22,698 bases of DNA, from positions 1 to 22,698 of the forward strand of contig JAYVJM010000062.1 in assembly GCA_043769275.1 (NCBI GenBank), read 5' to 3'. The notes under the pieces were generated by a model that saw only the letters and a list, made by a program, of their open reading frames with translations, had not been told where the DNA came from and did no database searches. The position numbers and the translations under genes are program-made. The stretch is from JAYVJM01 sp043769275 (GTDB lineage: Bacteria > Pseudomonadota > Gammaproteobacteria > Pseudomonadales > UBA7239). Numbering within the stretch: the stretch's first letter is position 1; every line of letters starts with the position of its first letter. This document shows, piece after piece, positions 7,695 to 14,864 of the stretch.

Positions 7695-8348
7695 TCAGGC
7701 CTTTTGCACAGTTAATGGCAGCTTTCGTTGAGGAAAACAAAAACGGCAGATCAAACATTTTCGACCATCGCAGCCGCGTGCAGAGCAGTGTTCTCGGGCA
7801 TAGTAAATAATTTGCAAGTGCAGCGAGTTCCAGCGTTCGCGAGGGAAAAGCCGCTTTAAGTCGGCTTCTGTCTGACGCACGTTTTTGCCGCGTGTGAACT
7901 TCCAGCGTTGCGCTAGGCGATGAATGTGCGTATCAACGGGGAAAGTCGGCACGCCAAACGCCTGCGCCATAACCACGCTGGCCGTTTTATGGCCAACACC
8001 AGGCAACTCCTCCAGCGCAGAAAAATCCGCAGGAACAATGCCCTGATGTTTATCAACTAGAATTTTTGAAAGACCCTGAATTGCTTTCGCTTTTTGTGGC
8101 GAGAGGCCACACGGCCTAATAACGCCCTGTATAACATCAACCGGCACGTTAGCCATATCGAACGGGTTGTCTGCCAGCATCCACAACGCAGGCGTTACCG
8201 TATTCACACGCGCATCCGTACATTGCGCCGACAACAACACAGCCACTAGCAAGGAGTAAGAATCTCGATGATCCAGCGGAATGGGCGGAGCCGGATATAA
8301 TTCCGCCAATTTTTTGTCTATCCATATAGCGCGTTCAGCTTTCAACAT
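7695..8348 (-). CDS. nth: Endonuclease III (DNA glycosylase/AP lyase)
   Basis: It removes oxidised pyrimidines and cleaves at abasic sites in base-excision repair. The helix-hairpin-helix LPGVGHKTASVV carries the catalytic lysine (K121), and the catalytic aspartate is D139 in FPVDTHIHRL. At 217 residues the length is normal. The C-terminal iron-sulfur region has cysteines at 188, 193, 198, 201 and 204, not the C-X6-C-X2-C-X5-C spacing of E. coli Nth. A C-X9-C-X2-C arrangement is known to me from some other bacterial Nth proteins, so cluster binding may still occur with altered geometry. It lies 25 bases downstream of dapC and upstream of dapD, an apparent insertion of a repair gene into the lysine cluster. 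Confidence 0.93.
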   Translation of the reverse strand: MLKAERAIWIDKKLAELYPAPPIPLDHRDSYSLLVAVLLSAQCTDARVNTVTPALWMLADNPFDMANVPVDVIQGVIRPCGLSPQKAKAIQGLSKILVDKHQGIVPADFSALEELPGVGHKTASVVMAQAFGVPTFPVDTHIHRLAQRWKFTRGKNVRQTEADLKRLFPRERWNSLHLQIIYYAREHCSARGCDGRKCLICRFCFPQRKLPLTVQKA

Positions 8349-8373
8349 CGTTTTTTCTACGTCAAAATTTGTA

Positions 8374-9603
8374 TCAATTTAAGTGTCGCGTCATAAACGC
8401 TTTAATGCGATTAGCAGCTTCTGCACACTCAGCTAACGACGCGACCAACGCCATGCGCACATATCCCACACCAGGATTTCCTTCTTGCGTATCGCGCGAT
8501 AGAAAACTTCCAGGCAAAACCGTGATATTGGTTTCCGCAAACAGCGCAAGTGCGAAGTCCGCATCATTCTTTAGCGTTTTTGTTACCGGTGTTTTTGCCC
8601 ACAAATAAAACCCAGCACTTGGCTTACATACATCTAAACAACCATCAAGGACGGTTAAGACCGCATCAAATTTTTCGGTGTAAAAACGGCGATTTTCGAT
8701 AACATGATTTTCGTCCTGCCATGCAGCAATGCTTGCATACTGGTGCTGCACCGGCATTGCGCAGCCATGATAGGTGCGGTATAGCAAAAACCTTTCTAGA
8801 ACTTTAGCGTCTCCCGCCACAAAACCAGAGCGTAAGCCAGGCAAATTAGAGCGTTTTGAGAGGCTGTGAAAAACAACGCAACGCCTAAAGTCATGATGTC
8901 CCATCAAGCTACACGCCTGTAGCAAACCCGCTGGCGGAAGGCTTTCATCAAAATACAGCTCGGAATAACATTCATCGCTAGCGATAATAAAATCATGCTC
9001 ATCAGCCAGTGCAATCAACTGCTGCATCGCCGAAACGTCCATCACGCTACCCGTTGGATTGCCAGGCGAGCAGATAAAAACCAATTGGCAACGCCGCCAT
9101 ATCTCTGCTGGCACACCACTGAAATCCGGCAAGAAATTTTTCTCGGCGATGCAATTAACAAAATATAGCTCTGCACCCGCTAAAAATGCAGCGCCTTCAT
9201 AAATTTGATAAAAAGGATTAGGTGATATCACGATGGGTTTCTGCCCATCGCTCACATTGCTTTTATCTATGGCAGCTTGCGCAAACGCAAACAATGCCTC
9301 CCGCGTTCCATTGACCGGCAAAATTTGCGTATCAGCATCCAACGGCATTTGAAGATGAAAACGACGCGTACACCATTGCGCCATAGCTTTACGCAATGCA
9401 GGAATACCTTTCGTCGTTGGATATTTACTTAAGCCATCCATGTTTTTTATTAGCGCCTGCACAACAATATCCGGCGCAAGATGTTGTGGCTCGCCAATAG
9501 AAAGCGCGATGTGCGTCAGTGAAGCAGGCGGTACCGTGCCCGCTTTCAGCGTGGCCAACCTTTCGAATGGATAAGCATGCAGTTGCAGCAAATAAGGGTT
9601 CAT
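8374..9603 (-). CDS. dapC: N-succinyl-diaminopimelate aminotransferase
   Basis: A PLP-dependent fold type I aminotransferase that converts N-succinyl-2-amino-6-ketopimelate to N-succinyl-LL-diaminopimelate, between DapD and DapE. The PLP lysine is in FHSLSKRSNLPGLRSG (K250 from this start). The aspartate and tyrosine that contact PLP are in ASDECYSELYF, and SPGNPTG is the usual phosphate/substrate loop. The opening MNPYLLQLHAYPFERL and LSIGEPQH are typical of dedicated DapC enzymes. I chose ATG 9601-9603 because the family begins MNP and GAGG lies 11 bases upstream; an ATG at 9624 would add seven residues. It follows glnD by 46 bases, matching glnD-dapC adjacency in Pseudomonas. Confidence 0.9.
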   Translation of the reverse strand: MNPYLLQLHAYPFERLATLKAGTVPPASLTHIALSIGEPQHLAPDIVVQALIKNMDGLSKYPTTKGIPALRKAMAQWCTRRFHLQMPLDADTQILPVNGTREALFAFAQAAIDKSNVSDGQKPIVISPNPFYQIYEGAAFLAGAELYFVNCIAEKNFLPDFSGVPAEIWRRCQLVFICSPGNPTGSVMDVSAMQQLIALADEHDFIIASDECYSELYFDESLPPAGLLQACSLMGHHDFRRCVVFHSLSKRSNLPGLRSGFVAGDAKVLERFLLYRTYHGCAMPVQHQYASIAAWQDENHVIENRRFYTEKFDAVLTVLDGCLDVCKPSAGFYLWAKTPVTKTLKNDADFALALFAETNITVLPGSFLSRDTQEGNPGVGYVRMALVASLAECAEAANRIKAFMTRHLN

Positions 9604-9649
9604 CACGTAGCCGTACCTCATCAAATCTTTAGTTTTCGCATTGGTATAT

Positions 9650-12340
9650 TTATACAGAAGAGGTTTCGATCACCTGCTTGTCCAATTGTTCACAAATTGC
9701 TTTTTGCAAATCTGCGCATAATGCAGGATCAGACAACGGCTTTCTATTGGAGTCTGTGATGAAGAACACATCCTCAACACGCTCACCCAACGTAGCGATT
9801 TTAGCGTTATGTAACTGCAGACCAAAAGCCACAAACACACGCGCAATACGCGCCAACAAACCAGGCCTGTCGGGCGAAATCACCTCTAAAACAGTGGTCG
9901 TGCTATTGATGTCATTCGAAAGCCGCGTGCGTGTCGGCATCGTGAAATGCTTTAACTCACGTGCGGTGCGGCGCTGAACAATGGAGGGGAAATTGTCAAT
10001 TTTGTGCGCAAGCTCATCGTGCAAAGTTTGCCAAATTTGCACTTTTCGCTCGACATCATCCCCAATAGGCGCACGGTTTTCATTTAAAACAAAATAGGTG
10101 TCATGGGTATAGCCGCCGCTGGAACTATACAGACGTGCATCTTGAATACTTAAACCCAATTGATCGAGTAACGTCACAACGGCAGCAAAAGCATTTTTAT
10201 GCGTACGCATACGCACAAAAATTTGCGTAGCGCCTTCAAAAAGACCATCTTGAGGATCATGAATCAAAATCAAAGGCTCATCAGGATTATGGTGGCCGGC
10301 AATGGCTTGTGTATGCCAAGCAATATCAGCTGTTGTTTCGCGCAAAAAATAATCTTCGCTGCGACCAGCCCACACACGACGCACGACCGATTCCGACAAG
10401 CCCTGCGCAAACAATTGTGCAATAACTGCCTGCTGAGTTTCCTCTACCCACTCCTGTTTATCGACTGGGTTTTCCAAACCTCGCCGCAATGCGCGCTTGG
10501 TTTCTGTATACAACTGGCGAATTAGTGAAGCCTTCCAACTCGTCCATAAATCTGGATTGGTTGCATTAACGTCTGCCACCGTCAATACATAAAGATAATC
10601 AAGATGGTTTTGGTCACCCATTTTTAATGCAAAATTATGAATCACATTAGGGTCTGAAATATCCTGCCGTTGCGCCACGCTAGACATCATTAAATGGCTT
10701 TCCACCAGCCACGCAACAAGATTTGTATCGCGCCGACCCAAACCATGACGCTCACAAAAAGCACGGGCATCCACCGCGCCTAATTGTGAGTGGTCGCCAC
10801 CACGACCTTTTCCAATATCGTGATAAAGACCCGCAATATACAGCAGCTCTATTTTCGGCAGCTTTTTGACCACTTCAGCGGCCAGCGGAAATTTTTCAAC
10901 GGCTTCTGGGTGCGCAAAACGACGCATGTTTTTAATGCACGCCAGCGTGTGCGCATCTACAGTATAAATATGAAATAAATCGTGCTGCATCTGGCCAACA
11001 ACGTGGCCAAACTCCGGCAAATAACGGCCAAGTATTCCATAGCGTTTCATGCGTAGAAGCTGCGTAACCAACGCAGTTGGCGAGCGCATCAGCTCCATAA
11101 AAAGTGAAGTATTGCGAATGTCAGCACGAAAACCGTCATCAATAAGGTAGCGATTTTCACGCAGCAAACGAATTGTCGAGGCACGCACACCCTTGATATG
11201 CGGGTTTTTCCCCATTAATACAAATATCTCTAATAGCGCAAAGGGTGCCTGTTTAAATGCCGTCTCTGACTTTGCTTCAATGTAGTTGTTATGTGTTTGG
11301 AATCGACGGTTAATATTTTTAATTTCAGCAACATTACCGTCATCGCTCAAAATCTCGTCAAGATAATTCAGCAATACATCGTTCAGTTCGCGCAGTGCCA
11401 CTACTACGCGGTAGTAACGCTTCATAAATTGCTCAACAGCAAGACTGCTTGCATTGTCTTGATAACCAAAGTTACGCGCCAGCGTTCGCTGATAGTCAAA
11501 CGACAAACGCTCTTCGTGTCGACCTGCTAACAAGTGCAGCCCATAACGCACGCGCCAAAGAAAACTCTCACTATCGCGCAAAATAACGTATTCGTTTTCG
11601 GTAAGAAAACCGAGCCGAACAAGATCCATTACCCTCGTTATATTAAAATGACGTTTAGCTATCCACAAAATAGTTTGAATATCACGCAAGCCGCCTGGCG
11701 CGTTTTTAATGTTTGGCTCAAGGTTATATTCGGTGTTGTTGTGTTTGGCATGGCGTTCACGCTGCTCCTGCCATTTTGCGTAGAAAAAATCATGACTTGG
11801 CCAAATATTGCGCGCATGAATTTCTCGACACAAAACAATATACATGTCGCTATCGCCTTCCAGCGTGCGCACTTCCAGAAGATTGGTAGCGATAGTTATT
11901 TCATCAGAGGCGGCCTGAATGCACTGTTCAACCGTGCGAACGCTATGACCGATGGCAAGGTTTAAGTCCCACAAAAAAGTGATAAAGCGTTCAATCCGCT
12001 CTCGTTGATTCGCGTCAGGCTCTATGCTGAGCAAAATCAATACGTCTATATCGGAATGCGGATGCAGCTCACAACGACCATAACCACCCACAGCAAGCAG
12101 TGCCGCGTTATCGCCTATCGCAAAATTAATCCACGCGTAATGCAGCAACCTATCGACGAAGCGCGCACGTTCGGTAACCAGCGTGCGCACATCTTCGCCT
12201 TCATAGAAGCGATTATCGAGATGCGTATTTGCAGCCGCAATAGCATCACGAAATACAGTGATCGGATTTTCCGTCGTCAGCGCCTGCTGAAAGCGCAACT
12301 CATCAAAAAAAAGTAATCCACTCGTCGTATTAGAGGCCAC
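9650..12340 (-). CDS. glnD: Bifunctional uridylyltransferase/uridylyl-removing enzyme (PII regulator)
   Basis: It senses glutamine and uridylylates or deuridylylates PII proteins, so setting glutamine synthetase activity and nitrogen-regulated transcription. Domain order is complete in 896 residues. The nucleotidyltransferase motif GGYGRCELHPHSDIDVLIL is at 85-103, a helical linker domain follows, and the HD phosphohydrolase is centred on H507-D508 (YHDIGKGRGGDH). Two C-terminal ACT domains lie near 700-750 and 815-870 (EVISPDRPGLLARIARVF). The start codon is GTG (12338-12340), whose first G is also the last base of the hit stop codon (TAGTG), implying translational coupling. No strong ribosome site of its own is visible. 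Confidence 0.96.
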   Translation of the reverse strand: MASNTTSGLLFFDELRFQQALTTENPITVFRDAIAAANTHLDNRFYEGEDVRTLVTERARFVDRLLHYAWINFAIGDNAALLAVGGYGRCELHPHSDIDVLILLSIEPDANQRERIERFITFLWDLNLAIGHSVRTVEQCIQAASDEITIATNLLEVRTLEGDSDMYIVLCREIHARNIWPSHDFFYAKWQEQRERHAKHNNTEYNLEPNIKNAPGGLRDIQTILWIAKRHFNITRVMDLVRLGFLTENEYVILRDSESFLWRVRYGLHLLAGRHEERLSFDYQRTLARNFGYQDNASSLAVEQFMKRYYRVVVALRELNDVLLNYLDEILSDDGNVAEIKNINRRFQTHNNYIEAKSETAFKQAPFALLEIFVLMGKNPHIKGVRASTIRLLRENRYLIDDGFRADIRNTSLFMELMRSPTALVTQLLRMKRYGILGRYLPEFGHVVGQMQHDLFHIYTVDAHTLACIKNMRRFAHPEAVEKFPLAAEVVKKLPKIELLYIAGLYHDIGKGRGGDHSQLGAVDARAFCERHGLGRRDTNLVAWLVESHLMMSSVAQRQDISDPNVIHNFALKMGDQNHLDYLYVLTVADVNATNPDLWTSWKASLIRQLYTETKRALRRGLENPVDKQEWVEETQQAVIAQLFAQGLSESVVRRVWAGRSEDYFLRETTADIAWHTQAIAGHHNPDEPLILIHDPQDGLFEGATQIFVRMRTHKNAFAAVVTLLDQLGLSIQDARLYSSSGGYTHDTYFVLNENRAPIGDDVERKVQIWQTLHDELAHKIDNFPSIVQRRTARELKHFTMPTRTRLSNDINSTTTVLEVISPDRPGLLARIARVFVAFGLQLHNAKIATLGERVEDVFFITDSNRKPLSDPALCADLQKAICEQLDKQVIETSSV

Positions 12341-12672
12341 TATTCGGAAAAACTCTGCTTACCAAGTATATGCAGATGCAAATGAAAAACCGTTTGCCCT
12401 GCGCCTGCTCCGTTGTTAATCAACAGGCGAAAACTTTCACCTGTGCCAGCGTCCACCGCCAACTTTTGCGCGACCAACATCAAATGACCCAGCAAAAGCT
12501 GATCTTCACTTCCTGTATCGACAAGTCGAGGAATTGGCTTTTTTGGAATCACAAGAATATGTACAGGTGCTTTAGGCGCAATGTCGTTAATCGCAATACA
12601 GAATTCATCTTCATACACACGCGGCGCGGCGATTTCACCGCGAATAATTTTTGAGAATAACGTGTCTGTCAT
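12340..12672 (-). CDS. HIT-family (HinT-like) purine nucleoside phosphoramidase
   Basis: A 110-residue histidine-triad protein. The HphiHphiHphiphi motif is HLHLHIL at residues 97-103, with the middle histidine (H99) expected to form the nucleotidyl intermediate. The N-terminus (FSKIIRGEIAAPRVYEDEF) and HILVIPKKPI are typical of the HinT branch, which hydrolyses adenosine phosphoramidates. The ATG at 12670-12672 has a strong GGGAGG site five bases upstream. The gene overlaps the glnD start by one base. The physiological substrate in this organism cannot be read from sequence. Confidence 0.92.
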   Translation of the reverse strand: MTDTLFSKIIRGEIAAPRVYEDEFCIAINDIAPKAPVHILVIPKKPIPRLVDTGSEDQLLLGHLMLVAQKLAVDAGTGESFRLLINNGAGAGQTVFHLHLHILGKQSFSE

Positions 12673-12718
12673 AAAAGCCTCCCGTCACAAAAAAAACGCA
12701 ACGCACAAGGTAAGCTGA

Positions 12719-13084
12719 TCAAAAAATTTCGCTACCGCGCAACATAAGAGGCGAAGCAGCAAAATGAATTCCATCCCAACCATCACGCATAAAGCGGCGA
12801 ATATTGGCATGACTTGTTCCTTCTGGCTCCGCTAGAACCTCACGATAAAAACGACCAAAACAAGTCAACGTCTCCGCCTGCGACAGCTTCTGCTGCTGCG
12901 CAAACGCAAAAATACGGCATGAACCCTCATTCGTGCCAGCCGCATTGCAAATAACATCGGAACCGACTCCATTGCGAAACGCGGCAGGCTCGTAACGATA
13001 ATGTGCGTCAATTACACCAATGGCATCTTCAAATTCAACATCACCGCAACGTACAGAGGTTAAAAACTGCTCAATGGTTTGCAT
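12719..13084 (-). CDS. HopJ-family protein (type III effector HopJ domain)
   Basis: A 121-residue single-domain protein matching the HopJ family: AFRNGVGSDVICNAAGTNEG, then CRIFAFAQQQKLSQAETLTC, FGRFYREVL and ANIRRFMRDGWDGIHF. The family was named from a Pseudomonas syringae effector list, but it is widespread in free-living gammaproteobacteria with no secretion system. I see no secretion-associated genes here, so effector function is not supported. No signal peptide or membrane segment is visible. GAGGG lies 13 bases before ATG 13082-13084. It is first in the minus-strand run leading to hit and glnD. Confidence 0.85.
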   Translation of the reverse strand: MQTIEQFLTSVRCGDVEFEDAIGVIDAHYRYEPAAFRNGVGSDVICNAAGTNEGSCRIFAFAQQQKLSQAETLTCFGRFYREVLAEPEGTSHANIRRFMRDGWDGIHFAASPLMLRGSEIF

Positions 13085-13199
13085 GGTAATAACCGAACCC
13101 TCTTTCTAAAAAACGCGAGTACCTTACAGCGGAAGCCGTCAGAATATCTACCCTGCTGGAATGAATGAATAAAAACATGCGGGTTCACGATAAGAAACA

Positions 13200-13229
13200 G
13201 AAGGGGTAGTATCATGTCTGCACCCCTTC
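13200..13229. promoter_or_regulatory. Hairpin upstream of the solute-binding protein gene
   Basis: GAAGGGGT (13200-13207) and ACCCCTTC (13222-13229) are perfect 8-base inverted arms with a 14-base loop, 25 bases before the GTG start at 13255. It lies between divergent genes (hopJ and the lipoprotein pair), so it could be an operator or a 5' leader stem. No T-run follows it on either strand. Confidence 0.4.
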
Positions 13230-13254
13230 AGCCGCACCTTATGGAAATCACAAA

Positions 13255-14073
13255 GTGAATCTCTATAACCCCAAAACTCAAATGTGCCTGCTGGCTATAT
13301 GTATGCTTTTTCTAACTGCATGTACTGACACTGCGGTATCAACCGCACCTGAATTGCGCGTTGGAATTTCACCCCATTACCCTCCATTGGTGTACCGCGA
13401 CAATGGAAAACTTGCCGGAATTGATGTTGACGCGGCGCAGTTGCTCGCTAAAAAACTGAATCGAAAATTGGTTTTTGTCGAAAAACCATTCACCGATTTA
13501 ATTCCTGCACTGCAAACCGGCAATATTGACATCATTATGTCCGGCCTTTCTATCACCCCAGCACGCAGCCAGCAGGTGCTATTTACAAATCCCTATCTTG
13601 ATGCCGGCCAAGTGATCATGCTTCGCGTTAACGATGCGTCTCGCTTGGGTCACAAAGATGCCATTTTTCTCCCTAGAGCCAAAATCGCCGTTGTGACAGG
13701 CTCTACCGGCGCAACATTTGCCCGTAAGCATTTGAGTTTTGCGAACATTACGCAATGCAACAGTGCCACGCAGGCTGTTGATAAACTCCAAAAAGGTAAC
13801 GTAGACTTCCTAATACACGATGCCCCGACAAGCTGGGCACTCGCCAGTGATAAAACAAAGCAAGATATCATCAGCCTCAACCTCCGCTTGACGGAAGAGC
13901 ACTTGGCTTGGGCTATAGCCAAAAATCAGACTGCGCTCTTCAATAGCGTCAATGCACAGTTAAAAATCATGAAGCAGAGTGGCGAAATGAATGCCATTAT
14001 CCACAAGTGGCTACCTGTGACGATCGAAATACCACAGAAGCCGCAGCAAACTGAGGGGCCACAGGAAAGATGA
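13255..14073 (+). CDS. Family 3 extracellular solute-binding lipoprotein
   Basis: A 272-residue periplasmic binding protein of the polar amino-acid family 3 fold. The signal peptide ends in a lipobox FLTAC with the lipid-modified cysteine at about residue 23. The family signature is GISPHYPPLVYRDNGKLAGI followed by DVDAAQLLAKKLN, then GLSITPARSQQVLFTNPYLD and VDFLIHDAPTSWAL. No permease or ATPase gene is next to it, so it may serve a transporter encoded elsewhere or a sensor. The start is GTG, with GGA nine bases upstream. A five-codon ORF (13241-13258) ends by overlapping that GTG in a GTGA. An alternative ATG at 13282 would still leave a short signal peptide. Its stop overlaps the next gene by four bases (ATGA). 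Confidence 0.88.
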   Translation: MNLYNPKTQMCLLAICMLFLTACTDTAVSTAPELRVGISPHYPPLVYRDNGKLAGIDVDAAQLLAKKLNRKLVFVEKPFTDLIPALQTGNIDIIMSGLSITPARSQQVLFTNPYLDAGQVIMLRVNDASRLGHKDAIFLPRAKIAVVTGSTGATFARKHLSFANITQCNSATQAVDKLQKGNVDFLIHDAPTSWALASDKTKQDIISLNLRLTEEHLAWAIAKNQTALFNSVNAQLKIMKQSGEMNAIIHKWLPVTIEIPQKPQQTEGPQER

Positions 14074-14708
14074 AAAACACAAGACTGAAATTTTCCATAA
14101 AAAACAGACATGCGCTGCTGTTTTTTTTCATGCTGACAGCCTGCCTCAGTGCCTGCTCAATCAATCACAGCACAATCATTGAGAGTTACGCAACGGACGC
14201 ACCGTTTGATGCGAAAGCACTGAAAACCTATCGCTGGGATTTTTCCGCCTTAGGTAAAAAACAGCCAAAGGGTGGACATTTCACAGAATTTGATCGCGTG
14301 CTATTCGAGTCCGTGAATAAAATATTGGCGGAAAAGGGTTATCAGCGCGCAGAAACAGGTACCGCCGCTGACTTTGTGCTTGACTATCGCGTAGTTATTC
14401 GCGAACAAGAAGCTGCTGTTAACACGCCATCACTCCACGCATCGGAAGCCAATCCTTTTGGATTTCGGTGGGTCTTTGGCCGAGACGGAAACACGCCGGT
14501 ATTCGAAGGATTAAGGCCGCCGCATGATGAAATGCTTCCGTACCAGAATGGCACTCTATATTTTGGCGCATTCAACAAAGACAAACAGCTTATTTGGTAT
14601 CACTCAGCCAGTAGAATTCTTAGTGATCGCGCGAATGAGGCAGAGCGCCGCTCTGCACTGCGCCTTGTTGTTGAGAAGCTGATGGCTGACTTCCCGTCCT
14701 GTCAATAA
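14070..14708 (+). CDS. DUF4136-family lipoprotein
   Basis: A 212-residue protein with a basic N-terminus, a hydrophobic signal segment and lipobox-like sites LTAC (C25) and LSAC (C29). The mature part resembles the DUF4136 family: YATDAPFDAKALKTYRWDF at the front, then LAEKGYQRAETGTAADFVLD, and a C-terminal helix (RRSALRLVVEKLMADFP). These lipoproteins are common in proteobacteria and have no agreed function. The ATG overlaps the preceding stop (ATGA) and has AGGAAAG immediately upstream, so it is translationally coupled to the solute-binding protein. It ends only seven bases before the 3' end of the opposing tRNA gene. Confidence 0.82.
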   Translation: MKNTRLKFSIKNRHALLFFFMLTACLSACSINHSTIIESYATDAPFDAKALKTYRWDFSALGKKQPKGGHFTEFDRVLFESVNKILAEKGYQRAETGTAADFVLDYRVVIREQEAAVNTPSLHASEANPFGFRWVFGRDGNTPVFEGLRPPHDEMLPYQNGTLYFGAFNKDKQLIWYHSASRILSDRANEAERRSALRLVVEKLMADFPSCQ

Positions 14709-14715
14709 GATACTG

Positions 14716-14799
14716 TGGTGCGAAAGGAGAGACTCGAACTCTCACAGGTTGCCCCGCTGGAACCTAAATCCAGTGCGTCTACCATTTCGCCACTTTCGC
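14716..14799 (-). tRNA. tRNA-Leu (anticodon UAG)
   Basis: Read on the minus strand, the acceptor stem is GCGAAAG paired with CTTTCGC, followed by A73 and an encoded CCA (14716-14718). The anticodon stem-loop is CTGGA-TTTAGGT-TCCAG, giving anticodon TAG, which reads CUN leucine codons. A long class II variable arm and a T-arm GAGAG-TTCGAGT-CTCTC follow, as expected for leucine tRNA. Total length is 84 with CCA. It lies downstream of fbiC on the same strand and converges on the DUF4136 gene. Confidence 0.95.
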
Positions 14800-14864
14800 A
14801 CAGTTGGCCGGCATTATGCCATCCGAGCACGCTGTGCCGCAAACAAAATAAACAGCGAGTAGCA

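Noticed and set aside
11534..11965. 143-codon plus-strand ORF with a hydrophobic stretch
   Set aside because: It lies antisense within the glnD nucleotidyltransferase and linker region; the hydrophobic run is a by-product of the opposite strand.
12689..12696. Eight-A run between hopJ and hit as a terminator
   Set aside because: The preceding bases on the minus strand do not form a stem, and the run sits just before the hit ribosome site.
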